Shown: piece by piece, positions 60,855-64,000 of the stretch
How positions within the stretch are numbered: the stretch's first letter is position 1
Layout of the letters: every line of letters starts with the position of its first letter
Origin: Brachybacterium muris
GTDB lineage: Bacteria > Actinomycetota > Actinomycetes > Actinomycetales > Dermabacteraceae
Direction of reading: 5' to 3'
DNA: 64,000 nt
Assembly (NCBI RefSeq): GCF_016907455.1
Contig: NZ_JAFBCB010000001.1
Coordinates: forward strand, 1,550,001-1,614,000
Position numbers and translations under genes: made by a program
The notes under the pieces: model-generated
The model's input: the letters and a program-made list of their open reading frames with translations, nothing else
Databases searched by the model: none
Told to the model about the DNA's origin: nothing

Positions 60855-61256
60855 TCAGCGCGACCCGCTCGTGCCCAGTAAGGCCCAGCCGAGGTGCTGC
60901 GCGGCTCGCTTGTCGAAGGTCATCACCGTGCGTGCATGTGCGTCACGCGCACCGACGTCGATCATCGCGTCGGCGAAGTCAGCCCCAGCCGCGGCGGCGT
61001 CCAGGACTTCCTTCAGCCCGCGTGGACAGACGAGCTCGGGTGTCCCCAGAAGCTGACGAAAAGCTGACAGCACCATCTCGACGCTCACGTTCCGGACCCT
61101 GGTCAGCACCCAGTATGTTTCGACCAGGACGATAGGCCCGATCCAGGCTGGGCGCTCGATCGACAAGGACTCGAGGAGTTCGCGCGCAGCGTCATGCTGA
61201 TCCGGGTCGTCGTCCAGCAGGACGCGCACCAGGACGTTCGTGTCCAGTGCGATCAC
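60855..61256 (-). CDS. vapC: VapC-type PIN-domain toxin
   Basis: 133 aa. PIN domain with Asp5 in ALDTNVLV, an internal Glu in LVETYWVL, and the C-terminal acidic cluster DFADAMID ... TFDKRA. PIN toxins are Mg-dependent RNases. Overlaps the antitoxin gene by 4 bp, the classic toxin-antitoxin arrangement. Confidence 0.92.
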   Translation of the reverse strand: MIALDTNVLVRVLLDDDPDQHDAARELLESLSIERPAWIGPIVLVETYWVLTRVRNVSVEMVLSAFRQLLGTPELVCPRGLKEVLDAAAAGADFADAMIDVGARDAHARTVMTFDKRAAQHLGWALLGTSGSR

Positions 61257-61492
61257 GACGAGGTCGCGCCTTCGGCGATGGCCTCGTCCATGTCCTCGAG
61301 AGTCAACGGCGGGCCGTCGTACGGGATCAATCCCAGCAGCTTTGTCGCGCGTTCATGCTTCGTCGACATGGAGACAGATCCATCCTCGTGGATCTGGAAG
61401 GCCACCTTGGACCCTGCGGTAAGGCCCAGGGCTTCCCGCACCGACTTGGGGATCGTGATCTGACCCTTCGTTGTCACCGTTGAGATCGGCAT
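61253..61492 (-). CDS. vapB: AbrB/SpoVT-type antitoxin
   Basis: 79 aa. N-terminal swapped-hairpin DNA-binding domain (TVTTKGQITIPKSVREALGL), C-terminal toxin-binding tail (PLTLEDMDEAIAEG). Neutralises the downstream VapC and represses the operon; a matching operator-like inverted repeat lies just upstream. Confidence 0.93.
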   Translation of the reverse strand: MPISTVTTKGQITIPKSVREALGLTAGSKVAFQIHEDGSVSMSTKHERATKLLGLIPYDGPPLTLEDMDEAIAEGATSS

Positions 61493-61509
61493 GGCAACAC
61501 TCTCCTTCT

Positions 61510-61527
61510 CCTTACATGAGGGTAAGG
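61510..61527 (-). promoter_or_regulatory. Operator-like inverted repeat upstream of vapB
   Basis: Perfect CCTTAC-6-GTAAGG inverted repeat, 17 bp upstream of the vapB ATG, placed to overlap the promoter or leader. Expected binding site of the VapBC complex (inference). Confidence 0.55.
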
Positions 61528-61561
61528 CGTGTCATGCCGGTCGAGCAAAGAGTGCGCAGGA

Positions 61562-62158
61562 TCAGGCCGCCTCTACCGATCGCCGCATGACGGTGTTGCG
61601 CAGTCCCTTGGATCGGATGAACTCGAACCCGGCGTCCTCGTACATGGTGCGCGTGCCGTTGTAGACGAACGAGTTGTTCATCCGCTTCTCGCCGATCTCG
61701 TGCGGATAGCCCTCCACGACGCCGCCGCCCGCCTCGGCGATCTGCGCCAGAGCTCCATCCAGCGCGACCCGGGCGAATCCGTTCCTGCGGTATCGCTTGT
61801 CCACGAAGATGCAGGTGATGCGGTAGTCCGGCTCCAGATCGGCCTCGGCGAGGTACTGCTTGCGATGGTGGATGTTCGGCAGCTCAGTCGGCGTCCCGTA
61901 CTCGGCCCAGGCCACGGCCTCATCTCCGATCATCACCAGTGCAGCGTGCGCCTGTCCCCCGCTGACCAGCTGTTTCTTCAACTCACGGTTCCCCTGTGCG
62001 CTCTGGCCGCGCTCCGCGCAGTCCGGATGGAAGTAGATGCACCAGCACCCACCGAAGATGCCGTTGTGACGCTCCACTAGATCTGCGAAGGCGTCCCACG
62101 TATCAGGGCTCAGCGGCCTGATCACCGGCTGTTCCGCCTGCTCGGCCTCAGGTGCCAT
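61562..62158 (-). CDS. GNAT-family N-acetyltransferase
   Basis: 198 aa. GNAT core with acetyl-CoA loop VDKRYRRNGFARVALDGAL and a C-terminal strand MYEDAGFEFIRSKG. Cys/His-rich stretch GGCWCIYFHPDCAERG near residue 37 is typical of one actinobacterial GNAT subgroup. Substrate unknown. Its start overlaps the upstream VOC gene by 11 bp, so the two are co-expressed. Confidence 0.85.
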   Translation of the reverse strand: MAPEAEQAEQPVIRPLSPDTWDAFADLVERHNGIFGGCWCIYFHPDCAERGQSAQGNRELKKQLVSGGQAHAALVMIGDEAVAWAEYGTPTELPNIHHRKQYLAEADLEPDYRITCIFVDKRYRRNGFARVALDGALAQIAEAGGGVVEGYPHEIGEKRMNNSFVYNGTRTMYEDAGFEFIRSKGLRNTVMRRSVEAA

Positions 62159-63320
62159 CGATGATCACCAGCTCGTTCCCCTCCGGATCGGCGAGGGCCC
62201 ACAGTCCCGGCGCCTCCTCGAGCAGTCGGCCTCCGGCGCCGAGCGCCGCATCGAGACGCGTTCGTCCCTGGCCGGGCGGCACCGTCAGTTCGAGGTGCAG
62301 GCGATTGCGCTGGCTGCGTCGTTCCTCGTCGGCCTCGAGATCCTGGAACACCAGCACAGGGTTCAACCGCCTCGGGTCGACGATGTCGGTGACGTCATTT
62401 CGCCGGTCAGGCACGTACCCGAGCACGGCGCACCAGAAGGCCCGGACCGCCGCGACATCGGCGGCATCCAGCACGAACTGGACAAACCGCGGCAGCATCG
62501 GATCGGTGGCAGCACCGAGATCCTGGGCTGCTCGCTGGATCCTCCGGGCCATCGAAGCGACATCGACGTTCAGGCCGTGTGCCTCGGCATCGGCCTGGTC
62601 CTTGCCGGAATCCAGGATCACGAGCCCAGGGCGCAGGTCGATCACCAGGGGAAAGCCGACCTCCGTGGCGATGGTGGCCGCCGTATCGGCCACCGCCACC
62701 TGCTGGGCGGTCGAACCGATCCGGTAGCAGGCCATCACGCTGAACACCGCCTGCCAGCCGTCCGTGCCGGGGCCGTCACCGTAGGGCTCTCCCGGCACCA
62801 GGTCCACCTCGTTGCCATCGGCGTCGCTGTGACGCAGCCCGTACGGACCACCGGGCTCCCCCGGGCTCACCTGCTCGACAACAGCTGACGGCCGCACCAC
62901 GTCCACGTGCATCCGATTGCGCAGGGGTCGGTGTTCGCTCGAGGCGCGGATCTGCAACGCTGGATCCCGTTGCAGGGGGTCTGAAAGTGCGCCCCGCTCC
63001 CCCGGCACATAGCCAAGCGCGCTGTGCCAGAAACCGGAGACGGCTTCCGGGTGCGGGGACTCCATCACCAGGCCGATCCGTGGAGGCGCCGCCTCGCTCG
63101 CCACAGAGCCGAGCTCCAGGATTCCTCCGGCCACTGCCGCGACGTCCTCGTCCGGATTGAGTCGAACCTGCAGCCCCGAATGTCGCACGTCGATGCTGCT
63201 CGCGGGCACCCGCTCCGCGACGCGTCGTCCCAGCGCCACCGAATCGACCAGGGACGACGTCTCGAACCATGCCGTCGCAGCGCCGTCGATCATCGACCAC
63301 CCCGGTGTGAGCCCCGTCAT
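62148..63320 (-). CDS. Tandem VOC (glyoxalase/bleomycin-resistance) protein
   Basis: 390 aa from ATG 63320. Contains two VOC-like units, one in the middle third (LVMESPHPEAVSGFWHSALGY near residue 90) and one at the C-terminus (FVLDAADVAAVRAFWCAVLGY near residue 300), preceded by a divergent pterin-dehydratase-like segment repeated twice (WFETSSLVDSVALGRRVAE). Two PCD-like plus VOC units in one chain fits a duplication of the 43.8-kb fusion type. Substrate unknown. Confidence 0.75.
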   Translation of the reverse strand: MTGLTPGWSMIDGAATAWFETSSLVDSVALGRRVAERVPASSIDVRHSGLQVRLNPDEDVAAVAGGILELGSVASEAAPPRIGLVMESPHPEAVSGFWHSALGYVPGERGALSDPLQRDPALQIRASSEHRPLRNRMHVDVVRPSAVVEQVSPGEPGGPYGLRHSDADGNEVDLVPGEPYGDGPGTDGWQAVFSVMACYRIGSTAQQVAVADTAATIATEVGFPLVIDLRPGLVILDSGKDQADAEAHGLNVDVASMARRIQRAAQDLGAATDPMLPRFVQFVLDAADVAAVRAFWCAVLGYVPDRRNDVTDIVDPRRLNPVLVFQDLEADEERRSQRNRLHLELTVPPGQGRTRLDAALGAGGRLLEEAPGLWALADPEGNELVIIDGT

Positions 63321-63365
63321 ACGGCACATACTAGAGCGCACTGCCGCGCGGGAGAAGAGCTGGTG

Positions 63366-63749
63366 TCACTCACTCACGAAGATGCACAGCGGATGGCCCG
63401 CAGGATCGGCGACCACGTACAGCGGTTCCTCCGGGTCATCCGTGCGGTCCAGCAGGAGTGTGGCCCCCAGAGCCAGAGCCCTGTCCTTCTGCCGCTCCAG
63501 CTCGTCGATGGTGGGCACGGTGGTGTCGAGGTGGAATTGTTGAGGCACCTCGCTCGAGGGCCATGTGGACCGCGCCACCTTCTCGGTGCGTTGGAACGCC
63601 AGGGAGATCCCGGCACCGCGCAGCACCAGCCACCCGTCGTCGTCCGCCTCCCCCTCAGCCGGGGGCTCGTCGCCGGGTCGGTAGTGGAGGCCGTACAGCT
63701 GTCGGTAGAACTCTGCGAGCCCACGGGCGTCCTCGGCATCGAGGACCAC
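63366..63749 (-). CDS. VOC family protein
   Basis: 127 aa as read from GTG 63749. Beta-alpha-beta-beta-beta repeats with LAEFYRQLYGLHY and FHLDTTVPTIDEL; end DPAGHPLCIFVSE. Relatives begin about seven residues earlier (Ser-Ile-Leu-Gln-Val); here a TAG lies just before that segment, so the true start is either the GTG or a nonstandard codon, or the 5' end is damaged. Function likely small-molecule modification or resistance. Confidence 0.75.
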   Translation of the reverse strand: MVLDAEDARGLAEFYRQLYGLHYRPGDEPPAEGEADDDGWLVLRGAGISLAFQRTEKVARSTWPSSEVPQQFHLDTTVPTIDELERQKDRALALGATLLLDRTDDPEEPLYVVADPAGHPLCIFVSE

Positions 63750-64000
63750 CTGGAGGATCGATGGCTACCTCTCCCCCGCGGTCTCGCCGTCAGCCGGCAC
63801 CTGCGCATCGTTGACCATGGCGCTCAGGCTAGGCATGTCTCCGGCGTGCCACAAGACCGCCCGCCAGGAATGTTCACCCCGCGTTCCCCGGTTCCTCGCA
63901 TCCCGGTCCCCCAGGTCTGAACGGCCGCCTCTCCCCCGCGAGAACATGCAGCGAAACCGCCATGCATCCGCCCGATTCGTGTACGTCTGCCCAGGTCAGG
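63750..64000. other. No gene assigned at window end
   Basis: Short minus-strand frames exist, but none has a ribosome site or recognisable domain. A gene may start beyond base 64000. Confidence 0.5.

Overview
The window reads as chromosome of a high-GC actinobacterium. The block sbp/DUF881 - FHA protein - FtsR-type MerR - second MerR at 25.2-29.3 kb is a conserved actinobacterial neighbourhood, a WhiB-family protein is present, and GTG starts with GGAGG-type ribosome sites are common. Gene style suggests Micrococcales (for example a Dermabacteraceae/Brachybacterium-like organism); that placement is an inference.

Layout. 0-8.9 kb: the end of a carbohydrate ABC importer operon (lipoprotein plus two permeases), a stress-type SDR, purU, a codB-codA cytosine uptake/deamination pair, a short CDF-like transporter and an EVE-like protein. 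8.9-12.2 kb: a scar joining two truncated genes, followed by a solitary MmeI-like type IIG restriction-modification gene. 12.4-24.3 kb: a small integrative element inserted in the 3' half of tRNA-Pro(GGG). It is bounded by 48-bp direct repeats with matching arm-type repeats inside both ends, and carries integrase, excisionase, a WhiB-like regulator and a lone HK97-type major capsid protein. It has been interrupted by an IS1380-family element that is itself interrupted by an IS21-family element. 24.4-44.5 kb: ordinary chromosome, with the sbp/garA/ftsR cluster, a ParA, two methyltransferase-like genes, a four-gene isomerase/oxidoreductase (Gfo/Idh/MocA) sugar or polyol operon, an APH-like kinase, a transglutaminase-like protein, PAC2, TauE-like, HAD, a Tat-exported metallophosphoesterase, a second SDR and a PCD-VOC fusion. 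44.7-61.5 kb: a defence island, with a TIR (DUF1863/ThsB-like) - HIT - membrane protein operon, a divergent DUF1643 gene, two more IS21 copies that each split one gene of this locus, a type III restriction-modification system with an OLD-like ATPase, and VapBC. 61.5-64 kb: GNAT and VOC genes.

How the parts relate. The three IS21-family copies (2581 bp each, identical IstA and IstB translations) are recent arrivals. Removing each copy and one target duplication restores an uninterrupted reading frame in two cases: a 261-aa membrane protein at the end of the TIR operon, and a 157-aa DUF1643 protein divergent from it. The IS21 and IS1380 transposase genes both have leader hairpins that would hide their ribosome binding sites. 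The strongest candidate for an undescribed system is the compact TIR-HIT-3TM-1TM operon (47.96-50.6 kb, with its last 162 bp at 45.19-45.35 kb). The second is the roughly 7.5-kb (without IS) capsid-only tRNA-Pro element.
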